Below, in pieces: positions 24,686 through 33,466 of a DNA stretch of 64,000 nt. The stretch lies in the NCBI RefSeq assembly GCF_000364445.2, contig NZ_CP043538.1, positions 3,739,447 to 3,803,446 on the forward strand, given 5' to 3'. Numbering within the stretch: position 1 is the stretch's first letter; every line of letters starts with the position of its first letter. The notes below the pieces were generated by a model that saw only the letters and a program-made list of their open reading frames with translations, searched no databases and had not been told where the DNA came from. The DNA comes from Methylobacterium mesophilicum SR1.6/6 (GTDB lineage Bacteria; Pseudomonadota; Alphaproteobacteria; Rhizobiales; Beijerinckiaceae). The position numbers were made by a program, and so were the translations under genes.

Positions 24686-26245
24686 ATGACTGAAGCCACC
24701 TTTCGCCCGGGTAACGCTGCCGTTGCCGATGCTGCGAAATCACCACCCCGTCCGGTTAAGAAAAACCTGCTTCCTTACAGTGGATATCACACCAATAAGG
24801 AGGTGGAGCACGATCCGGAGCTGACAGAGGTTGGTCCCGGCACCACAATGGGCGAGTACATGCGCTCGTTCTGGCATCCGATCTGCATGTCGATGGAACT
24901 GACGGACACGCCTCGGTTCCTTAAAATCTTAGGCGAAGAACTGGTGGCCTTCCGCGACAAGAGCGGACAAATCGGTGTTCTGCACGCCCATTGTGTTCAC
25001 CGTGGCGCCTCACTTGAATATGGCGCGATCCAAGAGCGCGGCATTATGTGCTGTTATCATGGCATGGTGTTCGACGTGGATGGAACCTGCATCCATGTCC
25101 CGTATCCAAAAGGCGAGGAAGCAGAAGCTGAGCGCTTTGGGTGCTCAATCCGGCAGGGCGCTTATAAGGCGTTCGAACGTCACGGCCTGATCTTCGCGTA
25201 CATGGGGCCTCCGGAGAACGAACCCCCATTCCCTGAGTGGGAAGAAAACTTCACCGTTGCACCGACCGACGAGCTTGTAGCCTACAGCAATTTCCAGCAC
25301 TGCAACTGGCTGCAGGTGCAGGATAACGCGGCGGACAATTATCACCCGACGGCGCTTCACGCGGGCAAGAACGTCGTCGATGGGCATTTCCAGGGAACCA
25401 CCTTCGACGAGGTCGGCGCCAACTCGATGGAAGTCGCTCCGGACATGCAATTTGTGCCGGTGCATCAGGGGCGCAGCCTGGCCTGTGCAGGTGCACGCCG
25501 CGTGGACAGCGAGCGGCTCTTCATCCGCGTTCAGCATCAGGTCCTGCCGAACCTGAGCCTTCACGCCTATACGTCCGAGGACGGCAAGGCGCAGAAGTAC
25601 TTTAGCCGGTTCCACATGATCCGTTGGACCGTGCCGGTTGATGACCGAAATAGCAAGATGATCGGCTGGCGCGTCATGGGCCCAGGGATTGATACACGGG
25701 GTGTCGGCGATAAGTCGCTCGTTGGCTACGAGACCATCGACTTCCTCGAAGGTCAGGTGGCCATGCGCCGACCCGAGCGGTTCGGAAAGTACAAGCTCGA
25801 AGATATGCCGGAGATCCCGTCTGATCACCGCGCCCGTCACAACTACAAGGATGCCCAGTACGCCCCTGGTGATTATGAGGCGATTATCAGTCAGCGGCCG
25901 ATCGCCGTTCACGCTCTGGAAAATCCGACCAAATTCGACGCTGGTGTTTACGCATTCCGCAAGATGCTTCGCGAGGCGGCACGGGGGACCAATCCCGCAG
26001 CGTCGGCGCAAGGGTTTGCTGACTGGTTACGTGAACTCAATGGCATGCCGAACAGCTACTGCTCGGGCAACGTGCTCAACGTCCGCGAGGCGCCCGTCTT
26101 GGCCGATGAGGTCGCCAACCGTCGCAAGATCGCGAAGCAACTCGTGATGATGCTGACCGAGAGCGACAAGCTGCGAGGCGAGGAGCGTAACGCCTTCGTG
26201 CGTGCCGGACTTCAAAAACTCGAGCAGCAGTTCGATCAAGCTTGA
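24686..26245 (+). CDS. Rieske non-haem iron aromatic-ring oxygenase, large subunit
   Basis: A 519-residue oxygenase component of the phthalate 4,5-dioxygenase-like group, which inserts oxygen into aromatic acids using electrons from a reductase. The Rieske [2Fe-2S] motif is C103-x-H105 and C122-x2-H125 with 16 residues between. The mononuclear iron site is DNAADNYHPTALH, giving D217, H220 and H225. GGAGGA lies before the ATG at 24686, so I prefer it to the start at 24572. The matching reductase begins 52 bases downstream. A GntR-type operator precedes the gene. The natural substrate cannot be read from sequence. Confidence 0.88.
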   Translation: MTEATFRPGNAAVADAAKSPPRPVKKNLLPYSGYHTNKEVEHDPELTEVGPGTTMGEYMRSFWHPICMSMELTDTPRFLKILGEELVAFRDKSGQIGVLHAHCVHRGASLEYGAIQERGIMCCYHGMVFDVDGTCIHVPYPKGEEAEAERFGCSIRQGAYKAFERHGLIFAYMGPPENEPPFPEWEENFTVAPTDELVAYSNFQHCNWLQVQDNAADNYHPTALHAGKNVVDGHFQGTTFDEVGANSMEVAPDMQFVPVHQGRSLACAGARRVDSERLFIRVQHQVLPNLSLHAYTSEDGKAQKYFSRFHMIRWTVPVDDRNSKMIGWRVMGPGIDTRGVGDKSLVGYETIDFLEGQVAMRRPERFGKYKLEDMPEIPSDHRARHNYKDAQYAPGDYEAIISQRPIAVHALENPTKFDAGVYAFRKMLREAARGTNPAASAQGFADWLRELNGMPNSYCSGNVLNVREAPVLADEVANRRKIAKQLVMMLTESDKLRGEERNAFVRAGLQKLEQQFDQA

Positions 26246-26297
26246 GTACGGACCTGACGCGGGCGGCCCGAAGAGGTCGCCCGCAGTAGGCTGAGGG

Positions 26298-27308
26298 ATG
26301 GAAACCGTGGCTCAGAACAGCTCATCGACTCAGATGACGATGCTTTCGCTTGCCGTCAGGCAGGTTCGATCCGAGGCACTTGGCATCAACTCCTATGAGT
26401 TGGTGTCAACAGATGGAGAGGCTCTGCCGGAAACCTCGGCTGGCAGTCACCTTGACATCCATTTGCCCGGCGGACTGATCCGTCAGTACTCGCTGAGCGG
26501 TGACCCGGCAGATCGCCATCGCTACACCATAGCCGTCTTGCTGGAGGCTAACGGCCGAGGTGGCTCGCGTCTCTTGCATGAAACACTGCAAGTCCGAAAC
26601 GTCGTTTCCGTTAGCAGCCCGCGCAACAACTTTTCGCTGTCGCCGACCGCTCGACGACACATCTTGGTGGCTGGTGGCATCGGTATCACGCCGCTCAAAT
26701 CCATGGTGCACGAGCTGAAGGCCCGCGGGGAAATCTATCAGCTCCACTATTGCGCCAAAACGCCCGATCACGCTGCATTCCGACAAGAACTTGAGGAATT
26801 TGTCTCGTCGGGATGCGTGCACTTCCACTATGATGGGGGCGTTCCGGGGGCCGGTCTTGATCTAGTCGAGTTGCTAAAGCAACACCGCTCTGGTGATCAT
26901 CTATATTACTGTGGCCCAGGCGGGTTCATGCAGGCATGCGCCAACGCCAGCGCTCATTGGCCAGCCGGTACCGTCCACAGCGAGTATTTCGCCGCTCCCG
27001 TCGCGCAACCGAATGGCGCCGAGGCAGCGGCAATTGACATGGCGTCCGGAAGCTTTGTCGTTGAAATCGCAAGCACTGGAGCCAGAGTTGAGGTGCCGCC
27101 AGACCGAAGCATCGTAGAGGTGCTTGGTGAAGCTGGAGTGGAGGTTCAAACTTCCTGTATATCTGGGCTTTGTGGATCCTGCAAAGTAAAATTTCTTAGC
27201 GGAACCGTCGATCATCGAGATTTCATACTATCCGATGACGAGCGTGAAACCTGTCTAACTACCTGCGTTTCTCGTGCGACAAGTCCGGTATTGAAGCTAG
27301 ATCTCTAA
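26298..27308 (+). CDS. Oxygenase reductase component (phthalate dioxygenase reductase type)
   Basis: A 336-residue iron-sulfur flavoprotein that passes electrons from NAD(P)H to the Rieske oxygenase encoded just upstream. The N-terminal flavin domain carries RQYSLSGDPADRHRYTIAVL. The nucleotide-binding domain has HILVAGGIGITPLKSMVHEL and YYCGPGGFMQAC. The C-terminal plant-type ferredoxin has CISGLCGSC (C-x4-C-x2-C) and a final Cys in ERETCLTTCV. This domain order (FMN, NAD, 2Fe-2S) is that of the phthalate and vanillate reductases. Confidence 0.9.
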   Translation: METVAQNSSSTQMTMLSLAVRQVRSEALGINSYELVSTDGEALPETSAGSHLDIHLPGGLIRQYSLSGDPADRHRYTIAVLLEANGRGGSRLLHETLQVRNVVSVSSPRNNFSLSPTARRHILVAGGIGITPLKSMVHELKARGEIYQLHYCAKTPDHAAFRQELEEFVSSGCVHFHYDGGVPGAGLDLVELLKQHRSGDHLYYCGPGGFMQACANASAHWPAGTVHSEYFAAPVAQPNGAEAAAIDMASGSFVVEIASTGARVEVPPDRSIVEVLGEAGVEVQTSCISGLCGSCKVKFLSGTVDHRDFILSDDERETCLTTCVSRATSPVLKLDL

Positions 27309-27389
27309 GCTGAAGCTTGACGATTTCGACTCAATTGCAACCTCGTAGCGGGCGCATTAAGCCGGCCAGCATGAGTTAGAGGTAAACCG

Positions 27390-27629
27390 ATGCAGATCCT
27401 TCGTTATTGGGTGGGCGCGTCCCCTGATGCGCCAATTGCGCAGGAGAAGGATCTCCTGATGCTTCACGACAAGTTCAAGCACCTAGATAGAAATGCGATT
27501 GTCGAGCAGTACGGGACGCTCGGTAGCATGGTCTTGTTTAAGGTCGAGACTAAAGAAGATCTGGTCTTAGATTTTAACATACCATCGACTGTCATCGCGT
27601 TCGAGCATCGACGGCCCGTCGTGGCCTGA
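27390..27629 (+). CDS. Small hypothetical protein in the oxygenase operon
   Basis: A 79-residue protein starting MQILRYWVGASPDAPIAQEK, with an EQYGTLGSMVLFKVETKEDL segment. It follows the reductase by 81 bases on the same strand, so it is probably co-transcribed. Mixed strand and helix prediction, no signal peptide. I do not recognise a family. A role with the oxygenase system is inferred from position only. Confidence 0.5.
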   Translation: MQILRYWVGASPDAPIAQEKDLLMLHDKFKHLDRNAIVEQYGTLGSMVLFKVETKEDLVLDFNIPSTVIAFEHRRPVVA

Positions 27630-27859
27630 AATTGATCTTTACCTGTGTTGATTTGACATCTGTCTTGAGATCGTTGGATCGACGCAGTCAGGCAGGTTAA
27701 ATCTCTGCTATACAGTTCACCTAGCTGGAACTACGAATTGGCTGGGTGCAAATCAATCCGGAACAATTTAGGGCATCTCCATTTCGAGAGATAAAAGGAT
27801 TTGCCCAGCGTAGGATTTATCCGGATTGTCATCTGATTTGGTCGCGAAAGGAACAAGCG

Positions 27860-28726
27860 ATGCTGGAAGAAGCTCATACATCCCAAAGTGATGTGGCGAT
27901 CGATTTGCCGAATGACTCGGCCGGCCGCAAGCGGACCTCGATCTACCAGCCCGAGCAGGCCGGCCTCATCTTCCCCGAGAAGCCGGAGTTCAAGAGCCAT
28001 GCCGAGGAGCGTGAGTACCGCAAGCAGCACCTCGTGGCCGCCTGCCGCGCCTTCGCGATGCACGGCTTCGACTACGGCTTCGCCGGGCACCTGACGGTCC
28101 GCGATCCGGAACATCCGGAGCTGTACTGGACCAACCCGATGTGCGTGCACTTCTCGCAGGTGCGGATGTCGAACCTGATCCTGGCCGATCATGACGGCCG
28201 CGTTGTCGAGGGCAAGTACGCCATCAACCGCGCCGGCTTCGTCCTGCATGGTGCCGTGCACGAGGAGTTTCCTGAGGTGATGGCCATGTGCCACGCCCAC
28301 ACCACCTATGGCACCGCATGGTGCACCACAGGTCGCGAGCTTGACATGATCAGCCAGGACGCGGCGGCCTTCTACAAGAGCCACGCGGTGATCGGTGCTT
28401 CGGCGGGCGCCGTGGCGGTGGAGAAAGGGAGCGGCCTGTCGGTCGCCCAGCAGATCGGCCGCAACCGCGGCGTGCTGCACCAGAACCACGGCCTGCTGAC
28501 CTGCTCACACCACAGCATCGACGACGCGGCCTTCTGGTTCATCGCCCTGGAGCGGGCTTGCAAGCAGCAGCTCTTGGTCGAGGCCACTGGGATCAAGCCG
28601 CAGGTCGTGTCGGAGAAGACCGCCCGCTACAGCCGCGAGCACGTCGGCAGCGACTATATCGGCTGGCTGCACTTCCAGACGCTCTACAGCCACATCGCCG
28701 AGACCCAGCCCGATATGTTTGCATAG
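27860..28726 (+). CDS. Class II aldolase/adducin family protein
   Basis: A 288-residue metal-dependent enzyme of the class II aldolase fold. The zinc-type ligands are visible in AMCHAHTTYGTAW and VLHQNHGLLTCS. RAFAMHGFDYGFAGHLTVRD is the usual substrate loop near residues 62-81. Family members cleave C-C bonds or decarboxylate; some decarboxylate dihydroxyphthalate, which would fit after a phthalate-type oxygenase, but that is inference. I start it at ATG 27860, behind AAAGGAAC. From about 27900 the gene is much richer in GC than its neighbours, so it may have a different history from the oxygenase genes. Confidence 0.82.
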   Translation: MLEEAHTSQSDVAIDLPNDSAGRKRTSIYQPEQAGLIFPEKPEFKSHAEEREYRKQHLVAACRAFAMHGFDYGFAGHLTVRDPEHPELYWTNPMCVHFSQVRMSNLILADHDGRVVEGKYAINRAGFVLHGAVHEEFPEVMAMCHAHTTYGTAWCTTGRELDMISQDAAAFYKSHAVIGASAGAVAVEKGSGLSVAQQIGRNRGVLHQNHGLLTCSHHSIDDAAFWFIALERACKQQLLVEATGIKPQVVSEKTARYSREHVGSDYIGWLHFQTLYSHIAETQPDMFA

Positions 28727-28818
28727 CATCCATAGACAATCGACCTACAGCTCTCCGTCGGCGCAAGGAGTGCCGGCGGAGACCAAACTATCAATGCTGC
28801 TATATCGGTGCCGAAGCC

Positions 28819-29316
28819 ATGTTGAAGCCGACGGATCGTAGTAATGCTTTGACAGTGTTGCCTCCTGACAGTGGATGTCCGTTGGCGGCTCTTCGAACCC
28901 GGTTGCGCCGGGTCGGCCTACGCCCGACGCGTCAGCGTTTGTCCCTTGGATGGCTGCTGTTTGCTCACGGCGACCGACATGTCACTGCAGAAATGCTTTA
29001 TGATGAAGCAATTTCTGCCAAAGTCCTCATTTCTTTGGCCACCGTTTATAACACACTTCGGCAATTTACAGATGCCGGACTTCTTCGTCAGCTGTCATTC
29101 GATGGAACTAAGGCTTATTTTGATACCAACACGAGTGAACATCATCACTTTTATCTAGATGAAGAGGATAGAGTGATTGACATGCCAGATTTCAATGTTG
29201 TTATGAATTCCATTCCTATGCCGCCAGAGGGTATGGAAGTCCAGCAAATTGAGATCATCGTAAGACTTAAAAAAAGACAGGCATTGCCCAAATTGCAATC
29301 AAGACAGTCGATTTAA
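28819..29316 (+). CDS. irr: Fur-family regulator, Irr type
   Basis: A 165-residue Fur-superfamily protein. LRRVGLRPTRQRLSLGWLLF and SLATVYNTLRQFTDAGLL form the winged helix. SEHHHFYLDEEDRVIDMPDF carries the His cluster of Irr, the haem-responsive iron regulator of Rhizobiales. A Cys-Pro pair at residues 20-21 matches the haem regulatory motif near the N-terminus of Bradyrhizobium Irr. It lacks the Fur Cys pairs. It follows the aldolase gene by 92 bases. A plasmid copy could tune the iron-rich oxygenase enzymes, which is inference. Confidence 0.85.
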   Translation: MLKPTDRSNALTVLPPDSGCPLAALRTRLRRVGLRPTRQRLSLGWLLFAHGDRHVTAEMLYDEAISAKVLISLATVYNTLRQFTDAGLLRQLSFDGTKAYFDTNTSEHHHFYLDEEDRVIDMPDFNVVMNSIPMPPEGMEVQQIEIIVRLKKRQALPKLQSRQSI

Positions 29317-29488
29317 TGAAATATTATCAGCTCGCCAAAACGAGAGAGGCCAGCGTGCTACCGGCATCTCATTCTTACATCATATTTTATGCCGACACGA
29401 GATTTGAGAACAGCTCAGTTGCCGTAGGGCCATAGCTGCATCGTCGAGCGGGATCTGACCTCACCGTCTCACGAAATGGGAGGCGGTC

Positions 29489-30424
29489 ATGCTCTCAGCC
29501 CTACAGCTCGTCATTCCGATCCCTTTACTGATTTTCACCGGTTGGTTTGCTCGGCGCATCGGCCTGCTTGGTCCTTATGCCGCTTTGGGTATCGACCGCT
29601 TTAACTCATTGCTGGCGACACCCGCTCTATTATTCAACATCATTTCCCACGCCAGCTGGGCTAATCTATGGCAACCCAACTTCATATTAACTCTCATGTT
29701 GAGCGGCATGCTCAGCATGTGCCTCGCCTTGTTTGCTTGTTTGTACTATGGCGACTGCATTCCAGATGCTTCGATCAAATGCTTCAATGCAGGCTACACA
29801 AATATCCGATTCATCGGACTCCCATTTATTTTGATTGCAGCAGACAGGAACATCATCGTTGAAATCACGTTTGCATTTCTTCTTGCAACGTTATTTGCGT
29901 TGATAATCGTTATTTCTCTTGCAGAGTTTAATTCCTCAAGGAGTAGACGGACACATTCACATGCAATTAAAATTGATCGAGCGTTCGTTTTAAATCCAAC
30001 CTTGGTCGTCTCCGTTGCTGCGGTAATTTTCTCGATATTCGGTATGACCCCGCCGACTTCGGCAGATGTTTTTCTCAATCTATTGGCGGGAGCTGCCTCT
30101 CCCTGCGCGTTGATTGCTCTTGGAATATTTTCAGCAGACAAGGATGAAATTCGAATACCAAGTTATTGTATTCCAGCTTGGATACTGTGTTGCAAGCTCC
30201 TTTTGAACCCCTTGTTGGCCTTTGTATTGTCACGCTTTGTGTTCCACCTTTCCCCTTTAGCCACTCAAGCGGTGGTTCTACTTGCTGCCCTACCGGCTGG
30301 CACCGGCTCGGACATCCTGGCTAAGCTATATGGATCCAAAGCAAAGGTTTCATCGCAGTTCATAATGCTCTCTGTTCTCGTATTTATTGTAATAATATCA
30401 CTCTGTGTTGGTGCAACACAATAG
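29489..30424 (+). CDS. AEC (auxin efflux carrier) family transporter
   Basis: A 311-residue membrane protein with about ten helices in two five-helix halves split by a short basic loop (near residues 150-160). FNSLLATPALLFNIISHASW near the start and VLLAALPAGTGSDILAKLYG near the end match the conserved parts of the AEC family, which exports or exchanges organic acids such as malate. It ends the oxygenase gene region, is AT-richer than the aldolase gene, and is followed by a bidirectional terminator. Confidence 0.8.
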   Translation: MLSALQLVIPIPLLIFTGWFARRIGLLGPYAALGIDRFNSLLATPALLFNIISHASWANLWQPNFILTLMLSGMLSMCLALFACLYYGDCIPDASIKCFNAGYTNIRFIGLPFILIAADRNIIVEITFAFLLATLFALIIVISLAEFNSSRSRRTHSHAIKIDRAFVLNPTLVVSVAAVIFSIFGMTPPTSADVFLNLLAGAASPCALIALGIFSADKDEIRIPSYCIPAWILCCKLLLNPLLAFVLSRFVFHLSPLATQAVVLLAALPAGTGSDILAKLYGSKAKVSSQFIMLSVLVFIVIISLCVGATQ

Positions 30425-30473
30425 CGCTCCATCACATATCTTGTATTAAGAGCTGCGCTGGACACCTGAGCAG

Positions 30474-30508
30474 AAAAAAGGGGCCAACCTCTTGGTTGGC
30501 CCTTTTCG
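30474..30508. terminator. Bidirectional terminator
   Basis: GGGCCAACC and GGTTGGCCC form a perfect stem with a TCTT loop (30481-30502), with AAAAAA before and TTTT after. It serves the plus-strand AEC gene and the minus-strand Cys-rich gene that ends at 30530. Confidence 0.85.
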
Positions 30509-30529
30509 TCATTCGTGCGAGCGATTGCC

Positions 30530-30730
30530 TTACTCGGCGGCAGTCATTCCCATGGTGTAGTGGCCGCACCAGTCGTTTTCTGAAACCACCGGCCAAAGGC
30601 CCTTGGACTCTGGCGCCGGCTGGCTGACCGGCGGGTTGAAGCGGCAGAGGCCGGCATCGTTTTGGGCGACGGCCCCATTGCCCTTGTGCTCGTCGAAGAA
30701 GCGGCAGGTCTCACACTTAGCGTTGGCCAT
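30530..30730 (-). CDS. 66-residue Cys-rich protein, near-identical copy at 53497-53697
   Basis: A short soluble protein with Cys in CETCRFFDEHKGN, GLCRFNPPVSQP and NDWCGHY, which could bind a metal or an Fe-S cluster (C-x2-C, Cys, Cys, His). The copy at 53497-53697 differs at only a few positions. The start at 30730 gives the same N-terminus (MANAKC) as that copy; longer frames do not. A terminator follows. Function unknown. Strong conservation on two plasmids suggests selection. Confidence 0.7.
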   Translation of the reverse strand: MANAKCETCRFFDEHKGNGAVAQNDAGLCRFNPPVSQPAPESKGLWPVVSENDWCGHYTMGMTAAE

Positions 30731-30902
30731 CGTTTCGAGTCCCTTGTCTCGCGGGCGGCTTCCAGACCGACGCTCGTGGCTGCTTTCGAACGCCATGCGC
30801 ATCGAAGCGGAGTGCAGAAACTGGATTGTGGCGCAAGAAGCGGGAAGCGTCGCAGACCGGGCGGTCACATACGTGGTTCGTTGCCAAGCCACGGAGCCTC
30901 TC

Positions 30903-31652
30903 GTGACCGATCCCCACGTCTCAATCGAGCCGTCGATCCTCTACCTCGGAACCCCGGTCGTCCTCATCAGCACGCAGAACGAGGACGGCACCGCCAACCT
31001 CGCGCCCATGTCGTCCGCGTGGTGGCTCGGTTGGCGGTGCATGCTTGGCCTCCAAACCGCATCGCAGACGCCGCAGAACATGATCCGCACGGGCCAGTGC
31101 GTCCTCAATCTGCCGTCGCCGAAGCAAGCTGACGCGGTGAACAGGCTGGCGCGCCTGACGGGCACAGAGAAGCTACCCGAACTGAAGCAGCGGCTGGGCT
31201 ACACGTATGAGCCGTTCAAGTTCGAAGTGGCTGGTCTGACACCCATCGCCGCGCAGACCGTGGCCGCGCCGCGCGCCCTGGAGTGCCCGATCCAACTGGA
31301 AGCCGTCGTTGCGGCCCAGCATGGGATCATGGACGACGATCCCCAAGTCGCGGGCCTGCTCTCCGCGTTCGAAGTGCGCATCACTCGTGTCCACGTGCAT
31401 CCGAGCTTGCTCATGGATGGTCACGAGAACCGCATCGATCCTGCCAAGTGGCAGCCGTTGATCATGAACTTCCAGAAGCTCTACGGGGTCTCCAGCACCG
31501 AGATCGTCTCGTCCCGCCTCGCGGAGATCGAGGAGAAGGCCTACCGCATGCCCGACGTGGATCGGGCTCGCGACGGTGTCCTGCAACCCGCCGAGTGGCG
31601 TAACACCTGCCGAGATGGGTACGACCCGAACAAGGATCTCAGGCTCGGTTAG
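30903..31652 (+). CDS. Flavin reductase-like domain protein (FMN-binding split barrel)
   Basis: A 249-residue protein. TPVVLISTQNEDGTANLAPM near the start, then WLGWRCMLGLQTASQTPQNM and TGQCVLNLPSP, match the FMN-binding split barrel of flavin reductase-like proteins. Members reduce flavins or hold FMN for oxygenases. The start is a GTG at 30903; the upstream part of the frame overlaps the Cys-rich gene on the other strand and is not coding. A tautomerase gene follows 94 bases later, so the pair may act in the same catabolic route. Confidence 0.8.
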   Translation: MTDPHVSIEPSILYLGTPVVLISTQNEDGTANLAPMSSAWWLGWRCMLGLQTASQTPQNMIRTGQCVLNLPSPKQADAVNRLARLTGTEKLPELKQRLGYTYEPFKFEVAGLTPIAAQTVAAPRALECPIQLEAVVAAQHGIMDDDPQVAGLLSAFEVRITRVHVHPSLLMDGHENRIDPAKWQPLIMNFQKLYGVSSTEIVSSRLAEIEEKAYRMPDVDRARDGVLQPAEWRNTCRDGYDPNKDLRLG

Positions 31653-31746
31653 CTTCGGTCCAAATCGCGGCGCTGACTGCCTGGATCAGCACACGACAAC
31701 CCGAAGGTGCCGGTTATTCTACCTTTCCCGGACGAGGGAGACCCTG

Positions 31747-32181
31747 ATGCCAACCTACGCTTTCACGACGATGAGGCACCTATCGCCTGAACAGCGCGGC
31801 AAGCTCGTCGAGAGCGTCACGACGATCCATCAGGTGGAGGCGACCGCACCCCGCTACTTCGTGCAGGTCGTGTTCTACACCGTGGAGCGCGGCTCGATGT
31901 ACATCGGCGGCGAATCAGCGCCGGACGACCATGTGTGGGTACGTGCTGATATCCGGAGCGGGCGCACCCGCGAACAAAAGGCCGCGATCCTGCAACGGAT
32001 CATGCGGGAAACCGGCGGGATCCTGGGCACCTCACCCGAGAACGTGTGGGTGTACGTCTCCGACATCCCGGCCGAGGGTGTCGCGGAGTTCGGCCATGTC
32101 CTGCCTCAGCCGGGCGGCGAGGAAGAGTGGCTCGCCTCGCTACCAGGCTCGCTGCGCGAGAAGCTGAAAGCGGCCTCCTGA
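31747..32181 (+). CDS. Tautomerase-superfamily protein
   Basis: A 144-residue protein starting MPTYAFTTMRHLSPEQRGKL. After removal of Met, Pro1 would be the catalytic base as in 4-oxalocrotonate tautomerase relatives. At this length it is a fused two-repeat type like cis-CaaD, with RADIRSGRTREQKAAILQRI in the second repeat. Members isomerise keto-enol intermediates of aromatic ring cleavage, which suits this plasmid. Confidence 0.8.
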   Translation: MPTYAFTTMRHLSPEQRGKLVESVTTIHQVEATAPRYFVQVVFYTVERGSMYIGGESAPDDHVWVRADIRSGRTREQKAAILQRIMRETGGILGTSPENVWVYVSDIPAEGVAEFGHVLPQPGGEEEWLASLPGSLREKLKAAS

Positions 32182-32523
32182 TCGAGCCACCGCGCCCGAT
32201 CCACTTGGGGGCCATGGGCCCACGCTTTTGCTGGTTCGCCGGCCCCGGCGGATGCGGGAGCAAGAACCGGGATGCCTCCACCATGATCGCTTTCGAGCGC
32301 ATCATACGAACTAGCGAATGGCGGCTTCCGGGCGTCAAGCCAATTACCGCTCTCCACCCAACTCGGACGTTCGTCCTATTCTGCCGCATGTCCGAAAAAC
32401 GATCGTTTCCCCGTGGTCCCTACGGCATGTGTTGTATGCGGATCGAACTGACGACTTGCTGTCGGAGAACCCTGTCGGTTTTTGTTGTGTCGGGTAAACG
32501 CTGCCCGGCGCGTCAGGTCAGCA
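32182..32523. other. Gene-free stretch
   Basis: About 340 bases between the tautomerase gene and the vapC end. No frame with protein-like content, no clear hairpin with a T tract and no strong promoter was seen. Confidence 0.35.
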
Positions 32524-32916
32524 TCAACGGATAAGCCGGACTTCGACGCTGGCAACTTCAGAAATCTCTTGCCACGCGGCGTCAGCGGTCAGGGCGACAG
32601 CGCTGGAGCGGGCGGCGAGCGCGAGGCACAGCCGGTCTCCGATCCCGAGCCCTTTGGGCCGGGTCAGCGGCTCGAGGAGGGCCGCACGAATAGCAAGATC
32701 GTCGTCGACTGGCGTGAGGGAAAACACAAGGCCAGTCCGCAGTGCCCGCACAGCCGGCTCGTCAGCGCCGTTGCGGACCATCCACCCGGCCACCTCACCG
32801 AAGTTGACGGTGGTCATCGTAGCGGTTCCTGTGAAAGCCTGAAGCACCTGCTCCCAACCAGGTTCCCGGCGGAGGTAGGCGAGCAGCGCCGAGGCGTCGA
32901 GGACGCTAAGCGCCAC
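32524..32916 (-). CDS. vapC: VapC-type PIN-domain toxin
   Basis: A 130-residue PIN-domain RNase. The first catalytic Asp is in VLDASALLAYLRREPG (residue 7), a conserved Glu in TTVNFGEVAGWMV, and later Asp residues in GLGIGDRLCLALAARS and VALTADAAW. VapC toxins cut tRNA or rRNA. The start is a GTG at 32916, overlapping the antitoxin stop by 11 bases, the usual tight coupling of vapBC. Confidence 0.85.
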   Translation of the reverse strand: MALSVLDASALLAYLRREPGWEQVLQAFTGTATMTTVNFGEVAGWMVRNGADEPAVRALRTGLVFSLTPVDDDLAIRAALLEPLTRPKGLGIGDRLCLALAARSSAVALTADAAWQEISEVASVEVRLIR

Positions 32917-33220
32917 GATCGGACTCCGTCGTGATTGCGTTCGGCTTACCCTCCGGACCTGTTGATGCCCCCTCTTCCTTGGCAGCCTCGGCACGTCGCG
33001 CCGCGAGGAACGCATCGACCGAGGCGCCGTCACCGGCCAGGTAGGATGAAGCCTGGGCCTGCAGTTCTGCCATGGCAGATGCGACAGAGCGAACCCGAAG
33101 CTCGCCATCCACCAAGGTCAGCACGACAGGTCCGCCATACTCAAGATGGAGAGCTTTGCGAACATGGGCCGGGATGATCAAACGACCACCTGCGTCAATT
33201 TTAGAAAGCGTGGTGTTCAC
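32906..33220 (-). CDS. vapB: AbrB-type antitoxin (VapB)
   Basis: A 104-residue protein with an N-terminal swapped-hairpin AbrB domain (LSKIDAGGRLIIPAHVRKAL, then GGPVVLTLVDGELRV) and a C-terminal helix that should wrap VapC. It is the first gene of the pair and overlaps vapC. Such antitoxins repress their own promoter. Confidence 0.85.
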   Translation of the reverse strand: MNTTLSKIDAGGRLIIPAHVRKALHLEYGGPVVLTLVDGELRVRSVASAMAELQAQASSYLAGDGASVDAFLAARRAEAAKEEGASTGPEGKPNAITTESDRGA

Positions 33221-33354
33221 GGCATATCACCCCGATGCCCTCTGTATGGCACACCAACCATGCTAGGCCATGATGCTTGGCATTCCGTATCTACCATTAG
33301 GCAGCCATATGGCATCTTTATCATATTCGCCATAGCTTCGGCTTAAATAGGCCT

Positions 33355-33455
33355 GGCCGAAACCGAACGGTTTCGGCCACCGGCGGGAGATCCGGCCGAA
33401 ACATAGGCTTGCGGGGATTTCGGCCAGGCTCTAGTTTCGGCCATCGCTTTCGGCC
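33355..33455. promoter_or_regulatory. Palindromic GGCCGAAAC array, candidate res site
   Basis: A perfect 10-bp inverted repeat (GGCCGAAACC, GAAC spacer, GGTTTCGGCC) at 33355-33378 is followed by further copies of GGCCGAAAC or TTTCGGCC at 33393-33401, 33418-33425, 33435-33442 and 33448-33455. The array ends 11 bases before the serine recombinase start, which is where resolvases bind, recombine and repress themselves. Confidence 0.65.
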
Positions 33456-33466
33456 GGATTTTGACC

